Positions 47,160 through 57,211 of a stretch of 64,000 nucleotides of DNA are shown one piece after another; the first letter of the stretch is position 1; every line of letters begins with the position of its first letter. The DNA comes from Pseudomonas putida W15Oct28 (GTDB taxonomy: Bacteria; Pseudomonadota; Gammaproteobacteria; Pseudomonadales; Pseudomonadaceae), in the NCBI RefSeq assembly GCF_000708715.2, contig NZ_JENB01000009.1, positions 62,001 through 126,000 on the forward strand, given 5' to 3'. The position numbers and the translations under genes were made by a program. The notes under the pieces are model-generated. The model had not been told where the DNA came from, did no database searches, and saw only the letters and a program-made list of their open reading frames with translations.

Positions 47160-47283
47160 GGGGCCGCTTTGCGGCCCTTTCGCGACACAAGGCCGCTCCC
47201 ACAGGGTATTGCGCAAATTTCAGACTTTGTGCAATCCCTGTAGGAGCGGCCTTGTGTCGCGAAAGGGCTGCAAAGCAGCCCCG
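47160..47283. repeat. Inverted REP doublet
   Basis: Two facing elements (47160-47205 and 47238-47283) immediately after the dbpA end. Confidence 0.9.
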
Positions 47284-47305
47284 GCAATTCTGAAGAGGTA
47301 ACATC

Positions 47306-48487
47306 GTGCACTCCACCGACGTGATCATCCTCGGCGCCGGCGCCGCCGGCCTGATGTGCGCCCAGCTCAGCGCCCGCCGTGGCCGCCGCGTTCTGCTGCT
47401 CGACCACGCCAACAAGCCGGGCAAGAAGATCCTCATGTCCGGCGGCGGGCGTTGCAACTTCACCAACATGTATACCGAGCCCGCCAACTTCCTCTCGCAC
47501 AACGCGCACTTCTGCAAGTCGGCCCTGGCCCGCTACACCCAGTGGGACTTCATCGAGCTGGTGTGCAAGCACGGCGTGGCCTACCACGAGAAAAAGCTCG
47601 GCCAGCTGTTCTGCGACAACAAGGCCAGCGACATCCTCGACATGCTGCTGGCCGAATGCGACGAGGCCGGCGCCGAGATCCGCATGCACACCAGCATCGA
47701 ACAGATCGAAAAGACAGAAAACGGCTACCTGTTGCAGACCAGCGGCGGCCAATTCGCCTGCCAGTCGCTGGTGATCGCTACCGGCGGCCTGTCGATCCCG
47801 ACCCTGGGCGCGACCGGTTTCGGCTACCAGGTGGCGCGCCAGTTTGGCCATACCCTGCTGCCGACCCGCGCCGGGCTGGTGCCGTTCACCATCACAGAGC
47901 CCCAACTCAAGGCACTGTGCACCGAGTTGTCCGGCACCTCGCTGGACTGCACTGCCAGCTGCAACGGCACCAGCTTCCGCGAGAACCTGCTGTTCACCCA
48001 CCGCGGCCTGAGCGGCCCGGCGATCTTGCAGATTTCCTCGTTCTGGGAAGCCGGTGACACGGTCGAAATCAACCTGCTGCCCGACCGCGATGCGCTCACC
48101 TGGCTGCAACAGATGCAGGCCGAACGTGCCAACGCCGAACTGAAGACCGTGCTGGGCGAGGTATTCACCCGCAAGCTGGCCAACCTGCTGGCCGAGCAAT
48201 GGTTCGAGTCCAGGCCGATGAAGCAGTACACCCCGGCGGAGCTGGCGCAAATCGCCGAAAAACTGGCGAACTGGCAAGTGGTGCCGGCCGGCACCGAAGG
48301 CTACCGCACCGCCGAAGTGACCCTGGGCGGCGTGGACACCCGCGAAGTGTCGTCCAAGACCATGGAATCGCTGAAAAGCCCCGGGCTGTACTTCATCGGG
48401 GAAGTGCTGGATGTCACCGGCCACCTGGGCGGTTTCAACTTCCAGTGGGCCTGGGCATCGGCCAACGCCGCGGCGCAGTTCGTGTAG
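47306..48487 (+). CDS. HI0933/YhiN-family flavoprotein
   Basis: A 393-residue NAD(P)/FAD-dependent oxidoreductase. It starts at GTG behind AGAGG; the dinucleotide motif ILGAGAAGLMCAQLSA is followed by the family block GKKILMSGGGRCNFTN, and the C-terminus contains GEVLDVTGHLGGFNFQWAWA, the YhiN/HI0933 signature. The physiological reaction of this family is poorly known. It stands between a REP doublet and the yccS-like gene. Confidence 0.88.
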   Translation: MHSTDVIILGAGAAGLMCAQLSARRGRRVLLLDHANKPGKKILMSGGGRCNFTNMYTEPANFLSHNAHFCKSALARYTQWDFIELVCKHGVAYHEKKLGQLFCDNKASDILDMLLAECDEAGAEIRMHTSIEQIEKTENGYLLQTSGGQFACQSLVIATGGLSIPTLGATGFGYQVARQFGHTLLPTRAGLVPFTITEPQLKALCTELSGTSLDCTASCNGTSFRENLLFTHRGLSGPAILQISSFWEAGDTVEINLLPDRDALTWLQQMQAERANAELKTVLGEVFTRKLANLLAEQWFESRPMKQYTPAELAQIAEKLANWQVVPAGTEGYRTAEVTLGGVDTREVSSKTMESLKSPGLYFIGEVLDVTGHLGGFNFQWAWASANAAAQFV

Positions 48488-48502
48488 AGTAGAATCCATT
48501 CA

Positions 48503-48536
48503 GCAGCACGGAACGCTTCTTGCTGGCCCGTGCTGC
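48503..48536 (+). other. Hairpin between the HI0933-type gene and the FUSC gene
   Basis: 9-bp arms GCAGCACGG and CCGTGCTGC with a 16-nt loop, in the 83-bp gap. No T-tract follows, so it is not a clear terminator; it may shape the leader of the downstream gene. Confidence 0.4.
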
Positions 48537-48570
48537 AATGCATTCTTCGCTCACTGCCTAGCAGGCCATC

Positions 48571-50754
48571 ATGTCATCGAGCTCGTTCCGTCAGTCACTG
48601 CGTCGCCTGTGGGGCCAAGACAAGTTCAGCTACAGCATCCGGGTCACCATCGCCCTCACCGGCAGCCTGGCCCTGTGCTGGTACCAGAACGAGATGGCCC
48701 TGCTGATTCCGCTGTTCCTTGGCATCATCGCCAGCGCCCTGGCCGAAACCGACGACAGCTGGCAGGGCCGCCTCAGCGCCCTGGCCGTTACCTTGGTGTG
48801 TTTCGCCATCGCTGCGCTGGCGGTCGAGTTACTGTTCCCCTACCCCTGGATCTTCGCCGTCGCCCTGGCTTTGGCGGCGTTCGGCCTGACCATGCTGGGC
48901 GCCTTGGGCGAACGCTATGGTGCGATTGCCTCGGCGACACTGATCACGGCGGTGTACACCATGATCGGTGTGGACCAGCGCGGTGGCCAAGTGACGGACT
49001 TCTGGCACGAGCCGCTGCTGCTGGTGGCCGGTGCAGCCTGGTACGGGCTGCTATCGGTGCTGTGGCAGGCGCTGTTCTCCAACCAGCCGGTGCAGCAGAG
49101 CCTGGCCAAGCTGTTCTTCGAACTGGGCAGCTACCTCAAGCTCAAGGCCAGCCTGTTCGAGCCCATCCGCACCCTCGACGTCGAGGCCCGGCGCCTGGAG
49201 CTGGCCCAGCAGAACGGCAAGGTAGTGGCGGCGCTCAACGCAGCCAAGGAAATCATCCTGCACCGGGTGGGCAACAGCCAGCCGAACTCAAAGGTTAGCC
49301 GCTACCTCAAGCTGTACTTCCTGGCCCAGGATATCCATGAGCGAGTCAGTGCCTCGCACTACCCCTACAACGGCCTGACCGAGGCGTTTTTCCACAGCGA
49401 CGTGATGTTCCGCTGCCAGCGCCTGCTGCGTAAACAAGGCTCGTCCTGCCAGGAGCTGGCCCGCTCGATCCGCCTGCGCCAACCGTTCGTGCTGGCCAGC
49501 GGTTATCCAGAAGCCCTCGAAGACCTCAACGCTTCGCTTGAGCACCTGCGCATGCAGAGCAACCCGGCCTGGCGCAGCCTGTTGCGTTCGCTGCGGGCAC
49601 TGGCCGCCAACCTGGCAACGCTGGACCGCCTGCTAAGTGCCGCCAGCAACCCGGACAGCCTGGCCGATGCCAGCGACAGCAGCCTGCTCGACCGCTCGCC
49701 ACGCTCGCTGAAGGACGTGTGGAAGCGCCTGCGCACCCAGCTCACGCCAACCTCGCTGTTGTTCCGCCATGCCCTGCGCCTGCCGCTGGCGCTGTCGATC
49801 GGCTACGGCATGGTGCACCTGATTCACCCGACCCAGGGCTACTGGATCATCCTCACCACGCTGTTCGTGTGCCAGCCCAACTACGGTGCAACCCGGCGCA
49901 AGCTGGTGCAGCGAATCTTCGGCACCGCCGTCGGCCTGACAGTGGGCTGGGCGTTGTTCGACCTGTTCCCCAACCCGGTCATCCAGTCGCTGTTTGCCGT
50001 GGTCGCCGGGGTGGTGTTCTTCGTCAACCGCACCACCCGCTACACCCTGGCCACGGCCGCGATCACCCTGATGGTGCTGTTCTGCTTCAACCAGATCGGC
50101 GATGGCTACGGGCTGTTCCTGCCGCGCCTGTTCGATACCCTGGTGGGCAGCCTGATCGCCATCCTGGCGGTGTTCCTGTTCCTGCCGGACTGGCAAGGGC
50201 GGCGGTTGAACAAGGCGCTGGCCAATACCCTGGCCTGCGCCAGCGTGTACCTGCGCCAGATCATGCAGCAGTATGCCCATGGCAAACGCGATGACCTGGC
50301 CTACCGCCTGGCCCGGCGCAATGCCCATAACGCCGACGCGGCGCTGTCCACTACCCTGGCCAACATGCTGATGGAGCCTGGGCACTTCCGTAAGGAGGCC
50401 GACGTCGGCTTCCGCTTCCTGGTGCTGTCGCACACCTTGCTCAGCTACCTTTCCGGGTTGGGCGCACACCGCGACACGGCCTTGCCGGCAGAGGTGCAGG
50501 AGCAGTTGATCGAGGGCGCCGGGCAAAGCCTGGCCAGCAGCCTGGACGAGATTGCCAACGGCTTGGCCGCACGGCTACCGGTGGCGATTCACAGCGATGC
50601 CGAAGAGGCGCTGGCCAATGCCCTGGAACAGATGCCGGAAGAGCTGGATGAGCATCAGCGGCTGGTGCAGACACAGTTGGCGTTGATTTGCCGGCAGTTG
50701 GGGCCGTTGCGGACCTTGGCGGCACACCTGATCAAGGAGGGTGCGCCGGCCTGA
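48571..50754 (+). CDS. YccS-like FUSC family inner-membrane protein
   Basis: A 727-residue protein with the YccS layout: an N-terminal cluster of about six membrane segments (from KFSYSIRVTIALTGSLALCW), a long central soluble region (about residues 190-390), a second cluster of membrane segments (LFRHALRLPLALSIGYGMVH, HPTQGYWIILTTLFVCQPNY, then ATRRKLVQRIFGTAVGLTVG) and a soluble C-terminus. The FUSC fold is shared with aromatic acid and fusaric acid efflux proteins, but the role of YccS is not established. Confidence 0.85.
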   Translation: MSSSSFRQSLRRLWGQDKFSYSIRVTIALTGSLALCWYQNEMALLIPLFLGIIASALAETDDSWQGRLSALAVTLVCFAIAALAVELLFPYPWIFAVALALAAFGLTMLGALGERYGAIASATLITAVYTMIGVDQRGGQVTDFWHEPLLLVAGAAWYGLLSVLWQALFSNQPVQQSLAKLFFELGSYLKLKASLFEPIRTLDVEARRLELAQQNGKVVAALNAAKEIILHRVGNSQPNSKVSRYLKLYFLAQDIHERVSASHYPYNGLTEAFFHSDVMFRCQRLLRKQGSSCQELARSIRLRQPFVLASGYPEALEDLNASLEHLRMQSNPAWRSLLRSLRALAANLATLDRLLSAASNPDSLADASDSSLLDRSPRSLKDVWKRLRTQLTPTSLLFRHALRLPLALSIGYGMVHLIHPTQGYWIILTTLFVCQPNYGATRRKLVQRIFGTAVGLTVGWALFDLFPNPVIQSLFAVVAGVVFFVNRTTRYTLATAAITLMVLFCFNQIGDGYGLFLPRLFDTLVGSLIAILAVFLFLPDWQGRRLNKALANTLACASVYLRQIMQQYAHGKRDDLAYRLARRNAHNADAALSTTLANMLMEPGHFRKEADVGFRFLVLSHTLLSYLSGLGAHRDTALPAEVQEQLIEGAGQSLASSLDEIANGLAARLPVAIHSDAEEALANALEQMPEELDEHQRLVQTQLALICRQLGPLRTLAAHLIKEGAPA

Positions 50755-50771
50755 TTTTTGGGTTGCCTGGG

Positions 50772-50871
50772 CTGGCCTCTTCGCGGGCAAGCCCGCTCCC
50801 ACAGGACCACCACAGGATTCAAGACTTGCACATTACCTGTGGGAGCGGGCTTGCCCGCGAAGAGGCCGGCA
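50772..50871. repeat. Inverted REP doublet
   Basis: Facing elements at 50772-50804 and 50836-50871 (GTGGGAGCGGGCTTGCCCGC type) between convergent genes. Confidence 0.9.
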
Positions 50872-50884
50872 CAGGTGATAAAGA

Positions 50885-51622
50885 TCAGAAGCCATGCTGG
50901 CGCATCAGCCGGGCATAGCTGCCATCGGCCTTCATCGCCGCAATCGCCTGCTCGAAGCGCTCGACGATGCGCTTATGCTCCGGGTGCTTCAGGCTGACCA
51001 GGATATGCAGGGTGTTCTCCCCCAGCGGCGGCTCCACCAGCATCACCCCATCGCGCACCTCCTGCGGCTCACGCTGCAGGTTGTAGCGGGCCACATACTC
51101 GTCTTCCACCGCCAGGTTCACCCGCCCTGCCGCCAGCATGCGTACCGCCGACGAAAAGTTGCGCACCGGCACCTTGTGCAGGCGGGTATCGCCGTCAAAC
51201 TCCGGTGAATAGGCGTAATCACGCACCACGGCGATGCTGTAGGGGTACAGGTCCGACTGGCCTTTGTAATGGAACGCTTCGCCCTTGCGTTGCAGCAGGC
51301 GAATGCGGTTAGTCAGGTAGGCGTTGGAAAACTGCCCGATGTTGGCGCGTGTGTCGTTGTACCAGGCATTGATCAGTACGTCGTAGCGCCCCTCACTTAC
51401 CCCCAGCAACGCCCGCGCCCAGGGCGCCTCTTCATAGCCGCTGGTGTAGCCGGCACGGGCCAGCGCCGTGGTGACGATGCTGGTCGCCAGGCCGCCGCCC
51501 GGCATGTTGGCATCTGTGAACGGTGGCCAGCTGTCAGCCACCAGGCGTAGTTTGTCGTGACCCGGGGCGGCCGTTGCCACCAGCATTGCCAGTAATCCCA
51601 GAACACAAAGCAGTGGCCGCAT
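50885..51622 (-). CDS. Periplasmic amino-acid-type solute-binding protein (SBP_bac_3)
   Basis: A 245-residue exported protein. The Met at 51622 follows AAAGGA and gives the signal peptide MRPLLCVLGLLAMLVATAAPG; the mature part opens LRLVADSWPPFTDANMPGGG, typical of family 3 solute-binding proteins. No permease or ATPase gene is adjacent, so this is an orphan binding protein that may serve a sensory or signalling role. The ligand is unknown. Confidence 0.85.
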   Translation of the reverse strand: MRPLLCVLGLLAMLVATAAPGHDKLRLVADSWPPFTDANMPGGGLATSIVTTALARAGYTSGYEEAPWARALLGVSEGRYDVLINAWYNDTRANIGQFSNAYLTNRIRLLQRKGEAFHYKGQSDLYPYSIAVVRDYAYSPEFDGDTRLHKVPVRNFSSAVRMLAAGRVNLAVEDEYVARYNLQREPQEVRDGVMLVEPPLGENTLHILVSLKHPEHKRIVERFEQAIAAMKADGSYARLMRQHGF

Positions 51623-51777
51623 GCTCAAGTCCTTTCGCAATGGGGGGCACACACTGCCGAAGAGATTACACAAAGCCGTTGCCGAGGGCAGCGGCCAATA
51701 GTGTCATTTAGCCTCTATTTTGGCCGAAGGGCATACACCATGCGATGATCGAAGGCCCACTCAAGGAGTTCGCGCCA

Positions 51778-52230
51778 ATGTCCGTCGACTGGATCTGCAA
51801 GCACCACACCGACCTCGGCAAGGACCAGCTCTACGCCATTCTGCAATTGCGCACGCAAGTGCTGGTGGTCGAGCAGCGCTACGCCTATCAGGACGTCGAT
51901 GGCCAGGATCTCACTGACGATACCCTGCACCTCATGGCCTGGCAGGATGACCAGCTGGTGGCCTACCTGCGCCTGCTCGATCCGCAGTCCCAGGGCGGGG
52001 ATGTAGTGATCGGGCGGGTGGTGACCTCACCCGAAGCACGCGAGCTGGCGTTTGAAGAACACTTGCTGCTCAAGGGGCTTGAGGCGGCGGAGCATTGCTG
52101 GCCGGGGGTGCCGGTTTACCTGTCGGCGCAGGCGCACTTGCAGGGGTTTTATGCCCGCCATGGGTTTGCGGTGGTGGGCGAAGAGTCGCTGGAGGACGGC
52201 ATTGCGCACATCGGGATGCGTAAAGGCTGA
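51778..52230 (+). CDS. ElaA-type GNAT acetyltransferase
   Basis: A 150-residue GNAT-fold protein beginning MSVDWICKHHTDLGKDQLYA, with the ElaA block LRTQVLVVEQRYAYQDVDGQ and a C-terminal YLSAQAHLQGFYARHGF acetyl-CoA binding region. An AAGGAG site lies upstream of the Met at 51778; the ATG at 51745 is less likely. The substrate is unknown. It is followed by a REP doublet. Confidence 0.87.
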   Translation: MSVDWICKHHTDLGKDQLYAILQLRTQVLVVEQRYAYQDVDGQDLTDDTLHLMAWQDDQLVAYLRLLDPQSQGGDVVIGRVVTSPEARELAFEEHLLLKGLEAAEHCWPGVPVYLSAQAHLQGFYARHGFAVVGEESLEDGIAHIGMRKG

Positions 52231-52235
52231 CATTG

Positions 52236-52338
52236 CCGGGGGTGCTTTGCACCCCTATCGCGACACAAGGCCGCTCCTACAAGAGATCGCGTTTTGTAGG
52301 AGCGGCCTTGTGTCGCGATGGGCTGCACAGCAGCCCCA
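52236..52338. repeat. Inverted REP doublet
   Basis: Facing GTAGGAGCGGCCTTGTGTCG elements at 52236-52281 and 52295-52338. Confidence 0.9.
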
Positions 52339-52344
52339 AATTCT

Positions 52345-52641
52345 TCAGGGGTAACCCAGCACTTCGCGGATCTGGCGCAGGTGGCGGATGATCCACTGCT
52401 TGTCGATCGCCCCCCAGTCATGAATGCGGTAATGCCCGGCGTGGTTGCGGGCACCTTCCTGCTGTTCGAACTCGCAGACGATGTCCAGGTCGGCCAGGGC
52501 GGCGATGGTGTCCTGGGCCGTGCGCCGCGGCATGCCGGTGGCCTCCATCAGGGCGGGCACGCTGGTCGCGGTCTGGCTGTCGATCAGCCAGGCCACGTAC
52601 AGGCGACGGTAGAAGCTGCTCTTGGTCTTGCTCACTTCCAT
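52345..52641 (-). CDS. Small winged-helix DNA-binding protein
   Basis: A 98-residue protein with a winged helix-turn-helix pattern (SVPALMEATGMPRRTAQDTI as helix-turn-helix, then LADLDIVCEFEQQEGARNHA as wing). It is 12 bp downstream of the metallopeptidase gene on the same strand and probably co-transcribed. Target genes are unknown. Confidence 0.7.
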   Translation of the reverse strand: MEVSKTKSSFYRRLYVAWLIDSQTATSVPALMEATGMPRRTAQDTIAALADLDIVCEFEQQEGARNHAGHYRIHDWGAIDKQWIIRHLRQIREVLGYP

Positions 52642-52653
52642 GCTGCGTAGTCC

Positions 52654-53154
52654 TTAACAGTTGCCCGGCAGCTCCCGATAGGTCAGGTAGACGCGCAGGT
52701 CGAATTCCAGTTGGTGGTAGTCCGGCTCAATGTGCTGGCAGAGCTGGTAAAACGCCTTGTTGTGATCGCGCTCGCGCAGGTGCGCCAGTTCGTGCACCAC
52801 GATCATGCGCAAGAACTGCGGCGCAGCTTCCTTGAACAGCGAGGCAATGCGGATTTCCTTCTTCGCCTTGAGTTTACCGCCCTGTACCCGCGACACCGCC
52901 GTGTTCAGGCCCAGGGCCCGATGGGTCAGGTCGAGGCGGTTGTCGAACAGCACCTTGTCCAGGTTCGGCGCACTGCGCAGGTACTGCTGGCGCAGATCCT
53001 GGGCATAGCCGTACAGCGCCTTGTCGCTTTGCACGTCATGGCGGTCGGGGTAGCGGCGCTGCAGGTATTCGCCCAGGCGGTCGCTGTCGATCATCTGCCG
53101 CACCTGCTCTTGCAGGTGCGGGGGGTAGGCTTGCAAATAACGTAGTACGGTCAT
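52654..53154 (-). CDS. YgjP-like M48 metallopeptidase-domain protein
   Basis: A 166-residue protein with the zinc motif VVHELAHLRERDHNKAFY (HEXXH plus a downstream His) of the YgjP/SprT-like group. The Met at 53154 (MTVLRYLQAYPPHLQE) was chosen. It begins 40 bp after the cfcR stop on the same strand. The substrate is unknown. Confidence 0.8.
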   Translation of the reverse strand: MTVLRYLQAYPPHLQEQVRQMIDSDRLGEYLQRRYPDRHDVQSDKALYGYAQDLRQQYLRSAPNLDKVLFDNRLDLTHRALGLNTAVSRVQGGKLKAKKEIRIASLFKEAAPQFLRMIVVHELAHLRERDHNKAFYQLCQHIEPDYHQLEFDLRVYLTYRELPGNC

Positions 53155-53193
53155 GGCGCTGCATTCGGCGTAACGAATGCCGATTCTAGCCAA

Positions 53194-55326
53194 TCAAGGC
53201 CCGGGCCAGGAGAAAATCGCCGGGAAGCCGCTGGCATCCGCCGCAGTCATCGGGTACGCCACCAGGAACCCCTGCACGTATTCGCAACCATTGGCCTTCA
53301 ACCAAGCCGCCTGGGCCGGGGTTTCCACACCCTCGGCGATCACCGTGATGCCGTAGTCGGCGCACAGGCCGATGACGCTGCGGACCAGTGCAGCATCCAC
53401 CGCCGAATCGGGCAAGCGCGCCACCAGGTGGCGGTCGAGCTTCAAGGTGTCGATCGGCAAGTCACGCAGCATGCGCAACGAGCAGTCGCCTGCGCCAAAA
53501 TCGTCCAGGGCCACCCTTACCCCCAGCTCGCGCAAGCGGTGTATCTGTTTGACGGCCGCATCAATGTTGTACATCAGCGAGGTTTCCGCGACTTCCACCT
53601 CCAGCTGCGCCGGGTCCAGCTGGTAAAGCTGGATCACCCGATGCAGCTCTTCGACCAGGCCGGGCATGACAAACTGCGCGCGGCTCAGGCTGATGCCGAG
53701 TACAAGGTCGGCGGGAAAGCGGTCGTACCAGGCCTGGCGCTGGGCGGCCCCCTGGCGGTAGATCCAGCTGGCCAGGCGGTTGATCAGACGGGCTTCTTCC
53801 AGCAACGGAATGAACAGCCCCGGCGGCACGTCGCCGACGCTGGGGTGCTGCCAGCGCAACAAGGCCTCGAAGCCACGCAGTCGGCCATCAATGAAGGACA
53901 CCTGCGGCTGGTACACCAAGGTGAAGTCCTGCTGCTCGATGGCAGCGCGCACACTGTCTTCCAGCATCAGCCGCGAACGCGCCCGGCCGTTGAGCTCCTG
54001 GTCGTAGAAACGGTACTGCTGGCGCCCGGCCTGCTTGGCCGCATACATCGCCGCATCGGCTGCGCGCAGCAGGCCCTCTACATTCGCCCCGCAGTCCGGG
54101 TAGGTGGCGATGCCGATGCTGACCCCAAGGCATACATCAAGGCCTTCGATCTGGTGGCTGATCGAAATACGCTCAAGCAGTTGCTCGGCATAGCGCCCGG
54201 CCTGTTCGGGATACGGCAGGCTGTCGAAAAGCGCCGTGAATTCATCACCCCCCATACGTGCCAGCAAGGCCTCGCTGCCCAGGCAGTCCTTGAGTTGCTC
54301 GCCCACCCAGCGCAGCACACGGTCACCGGTGTCGTGGCCCAACGAGTCGTTGATGCGCTTGAAGCCATCCAGGTCCATGTACATCAGTGCCTGCGCCTTT
54401 TCCGAGCGCTCGTTGCGCAGCAGCGCACCTTCGGCAGCCTGGTAGAAACCACGGCGGTTGAGCAGGCCGGTGAGCGGGTCGGTCACGGCCTGGTATTCCA
54501 GCTGCTGGTGCAGGTTGCGCACCACAGACATGTCGAGCACGGTGACCACCATGGCCTGCTGGTCAGCCGGCAGCGGTGCGCAGGACAACGCCACCGGCAC
54601 CAGTTCGCCACCGAGGGTACGCAGCTGGGCATCATGCACGCGGAAGATGCGCCGCCCCAGGTAGGCCTGGTAGAAATCCGACTCACCCCACAGGCTGGCA
54701 CTGGCCAGTTGCACCAGGTCGAGCAGGTGCACGCCCTGCAGTTGCTGCACCGGGGCAGACAGCAAGCGTGAAATGGCCGGGTTGGCAAAACTGATGATGC
54801 CCTGGGCATCCACCACCAGGATGCCTTCGGCAGCATTCTCCAGGATCGACGCATTGAACGCCCTTGCCACTTCCAGCTCGCGCGTCAGGCGTTGCAGCAT
54901 GCGCCGGTTGCGCTGCTGGTCGAGCAAGGCCTGGACCTTGGGCTTGAGAATTTGCGGGTCGAACGGTTTGAACATGTAGTCTACAGCGCCGCTGGCGTAC
55001 CCTTTGAGCACGGCGGCTTCGGACTGTTCGTTGGCGGTGAGGAATATGATCGGTGTCAGCCGGGTGCGCTGGCTGCCACGCATCAGCCGGGCGACTTCGA
55101 AACCATCCATCTCCGGCATCTGTACATCCAGCAAGACCAGGTCGACATCATGTTCGAGCAACGCACTCAAGGCTTCCGTCCCCGAGCTTGCGGTCAACAC
55201 TTGCCAATCCTGCCGGGCCAGCAACGCCCGCATGCTGATGAGGTTCTCCGGGTAGTCATCCACCACCAGAAGAACCGAGCTGCCATCCAGTGGCTGTAGT
55301 TGAACTTGAGCTTGAGCGCCATCCAT
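53194..55326 (-). CDS. cfcR: Response regulator with PAS, GGDEF and EAL domains (CfcR type)
   Basis: A 710-residue cyclic-di-GMP regulator. Order: receiver domain (residues 17-135; phospho-acceptor in [13 protein letters not shown]), PAS (about 155-275), GGDEF with intact ARMGGDEF (near 357-361) and EAL with [10 protein letters not shown] (near 484). The GGDEF domain looks active and lacks an RxxD inhibitory site at the usual position. The EAL domain has Ser (GISLSRAQF) where the metal-binding Asn of NLS is usual and [10 protein letters not shown] in loop 6, so hydrolysis is doubtful. The domain set and position next to fba match CfcR of P. putida, a stationary-phase diguanylate cyclase. No histidine kinase gene is adjacent. 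Confidence 0.87.
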   Translation of the reverse strand: MDGAQAQVQLQPLDGSSVLLVVDDYPENLISMRALLARQDWQVLTASSGTEALSALLEHDVDLVLLDVQMPEMDGFEVARLMRGSQRTRLTPIIFLTANEQSEAAVLKGYASGAVDYMFKPFDPQILKPKVQALLDQQRNRRMLQRLTRELEVARAFNASILENAAEGILVVDAQGIISFANPAISRLLSAPVQQLQGVHLLDLVQLASASLWGESDFYQAYLGRRIFRVHDAQLRTLGGELVPVALSCAPLPADQQAMVVTVLDMSVVRNLHQQLEYQAVTDPLTGLLNRRGFYQAAEGALLRNERSEKAQALMYMDLDGFKRINDSLGHDTGDRVLRWVGEQLKDCLGSEALLARMGGDEFTALFDSLPYPEQAGRYAEQLLERISISHQIEGLDVCLGVSIGIATYPDCGANVEGLLRAADAAMYAAKQAGRQQYRFYDQELNGRARSRLMLEDSVRAAIEQQDFTLVYQPQVSFIDGRLRGFEALLRWQHPSVGDVPPGLFIPLLEEARLINRLASWIYRQGAAQRQAWYDRFPADLVLGISLSRAQFVMPGLVEELHRVIQLYQLDPAQLEVEVAETSLMYNIDAAVKQIHRLRELGVRVALDDFGAGDCSLRMLRDLPIDTLKLDRHLVARLPDSAVDAALVRSVIGLCADYGITVIAEGVETPAQAAWLKANGCEYVQGFLVAYPMTAADASGFPAIFSWPGP

Positions 55327-55462
55327 GCTGCTTCTCGATTATGTGACCGACTTCAAAATACGGTTGGATCCATTAGTACTCTAGACCTGAGGTGGTAACA
55401 CGCAATGCAATCAGAACGCTATCAGCGGTTCAACTGTACGGTAGCCGACTAACGGTCGGTCT

Positions 55463-55486
55463 GCCGGATTTATGCTCCGGCTTTTT
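55463..55486 (+). terminator. Plus-strand rho-independent terminator without an upstream gene
   Basis: Stem GCCGGA / TCCGGC with a 7-nt loop followed by T5, oriented for plus-strand transcription. The only DNA upstream on this strand is the cfcR promoter region and the antisense of cfcR. It may end a small RNA transcribed between about 55330 and 55486. Confidence 0.65.
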
Positions 55487-55496
55487 GTCGCCCATA

Positions 55497-55524
55497 AAAA
55501 AACCCGCATCACTGCGGGTTTTTT
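55497..55524. terminator. Rho-independent terminator after fba
   Basis: Stem CCCGCA / TGCGGG with a TCAC loop, flanked by A6 and T6, 16 bp after the fba stop. It is symmetric and could serve both strands. Confidence 0.92.
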
Positions 55525-55539
55525 ACGGCTGCCAGTCGA

Positions 55540-56604
55540 TCAGTTGACCTTGGCGGCCAGCTCACCTTTCAGGTAGCGCTGGTACATGCCTTCCAGGGAG
55601 ATCGGCTTGATCTTCGAGGCATTACCAGCAGTGCCGAAGGCTTCGTAACGGGCGATGCACACGTCACGCATGGCTTTTACGGTTTCACCGAAGAACTTGC
55701 GTGGGTCGAACTCGCTCGGGTTCTGCGCCATCAGGCGACGCATTGCACCGGTGGAAGCCAGACGCAGGTCGGTGTCGATGTTGACCTTGCGCACGCCGTG
55801 CTTGATGCCTTCAACGATCTCTTCGACCGGTACGCCGTAGGTTTCCTTGATGTCGCCGCCGTACTGGTTGATGATCGCCAGCCACTCTTGCGGTACCGAG
55901 GAAGAACCGTGCATCACCAGGTGGGTGTTGGGGATGCGCTTGTGGATTTCCTTGATGCGGTCGATGGCCAGCACGTCACCGGTAGGTGGCTTGGTGAACT
56001 TGTAGGCACCGTGGCTGGTACCGATGGCGATCGCCAGGGCGTCGACCTGGGTCTTCTTGACGAAGTCGGCCGCTTCTTCCGGGTCGGTCAGCATCTGGCT
56101 GTGGTCCAGCACGCCTTCGGCGCCGATACCGTCTTCTTCACCGGCCATGCCGGTTTCCAGCGAACCCAGGCAGCCCAGCTCGCCTTCTACCGAAACGCCG
56201 CAAGCGTGCGCCATGGCAACGGTCTGCTGGGTAACGCGGACGTTGTACTCGTAGTCGGTCGGGGTCTTGCCGTCTTCACCCAGCGAGCCGTCCATCATCA
56301 CCGAGCTGAAGCCCAGCTGGATGGAGCGCTGGCAGACGTCAGGGCTGGTGCCGTGGTCCTGGTGCATGCACACCGGGATGTGCGGGAATTCTTCGATGGC
56401 AGCCAGGATCAGGTGACGCAGGAACGGGGCACCGGCGTATTTGCGGGCGCCGGCCGAAGCCTGGACGATCACCGGGGAGTCGGTCTTGTCAGCCGCTTCC
56501 ATGATGGCGCGCATCTGCTCAAGGTTGTTGACGTTGAAAGCTGGTACGCCGTAACCGAACTCGGCGGCGTGGTCCAGCATCTGGCGCATGCTAATGAGTG
56601 CCAT
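55540..56604 (-). CDS. fba: Fructose-bisphosphate aldolase, class II
   Basis: A 354-residue zinc-dependent aldolase of the CbbA type, cleaving fructose 1,6-bisphosphate. Key blocks: [11 protein letters not shown] (zinc His and catalytic Asp region), [25 protein letters not shown] and [12 protein letters not shown]. The Met at 56604 ([19 protein letters not shown]) follows a GGGAGAGAG site; the longer frame has no support. It is the last gene of the tkt-epd-pgk-fba run, separated from pgk by two small lipoprotein genes. Confidence 0.97.
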   Translation of the reverse strand: MALISMRQMLDHAAEFGYGVPAFNVNNLEQMRAIMEAADKTDSPVIVQASAGARKYAGAPFLRHLILAAIEEFPHIPVCMHQDHGTSPDVCQRSIQLGFSSVMMDGSLGEDGKTPTDYEYNVRVTQQTVAMAHACGVSVEGELGCLGSLETGMAGEEDGIGAEGVLDHSQMLTDPEEAADFVKKTQVDALAIAIGTSHGAYKFTKPPTGDVLAIDRIKEIHKRIPNTHLVMHGSSSVPQEWLAIINQYGGDIKETYGVPVEEIVEGIKHGVRKVNIDTDLRLASTGAMRRLMAQNPSEFDPRKFFGETVKAMRDVCIARYEAFGTAGNASKIKPISLEGMYQRYLKGELAAKVN

Positions 56605-56704
56605 TGTGTATCTCTCTCCCGACAAGCGTCGTTTGTTTCGTGCAAGCCTGCCGCAGGGGCGGTTGCTGTTCAAGTAGTGTGGGCCATTCACGCGGCCCGG
56701 CCAG

Positions 56705-57034
56705 TCACGGTGCCTTGCAGCCCCGCCCAATCAGATCGTTGGTTGCCACCCAGTACACCAGGCCTTCTTCGCCCTTGGTGTGGAAGGCCAGCATGCCATC
56801 GCTGTACAGCGCACCCGATGCACCCGGCTCGGACTTGAGCCGGTAGACCTGGTCACCGCCGCCAAGGCGTACGTCGACCTGGTCGCGTTGTGCATCGGCG
56901 AAGCGCCACAGCACTTCGGCCTGGGTGTCACAGACCCAACGGGTCCAGGTGTCTGCCGGGGCGGGTTGCGCCGGCTGCAGCAGTGAGCATCCTGCCAGTG
57001 TCGCCAGGGCCGTTACGGCCAAAAGCGCTTTCAT
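56705..57034 (-). CDS. mliC: MliC-family lysozyme inhibitor lipoprotein
   Basis: A 109-residue lipoprotein with signal [16 protein letters not shown] (lipobox LAGC). The mature part has the MliC/PliC pattern [20 protein letters not shown] and paired Cys ([16 protein letters not shown]). Members sit in the outer membrane or periplasm and bind the active site of c-type lysozyme. It is upstream of fba on the same strand. The symbol follows the family. Confidence 0.85.
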   Translation of the reverse strand: MKALLAVTALATLAGCSLLQPAQPAPADTWTRWVCDTQAEVLWRFADAQRDQVDVRLGGGDQVYRLKSEPGASGALYSDGMLAFHTKGEEGLVYWVATNDLIGRGCKAP

Positions 57035-57049
57035 TCAGTTTCCTCGATT

Positions 57050-57167
57050 TGGGGCTGCTTTGCAGCCCTTCGCGGGCATGCCCGCTCCCACAGAGACCGC
57101 ACATTCTTGAACGTGACACTATACCTGTGGGAGCGGGCAAGCCCGCGAAGGGCCGCACAGCGGCCCC
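57050..57167. repeat. Inverted REP doublet
   Basis: Facing elements at 57050-57093 and 57124-57167 (GTGGGAGCGGGC type) between the two small lipoprotein genes. Confidence 0.9.
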
Positions 57168-57211
57168 TTCTTCAAGACCACAAATCAACCTTCAGGTTGC
57201 CTACCACCCGA

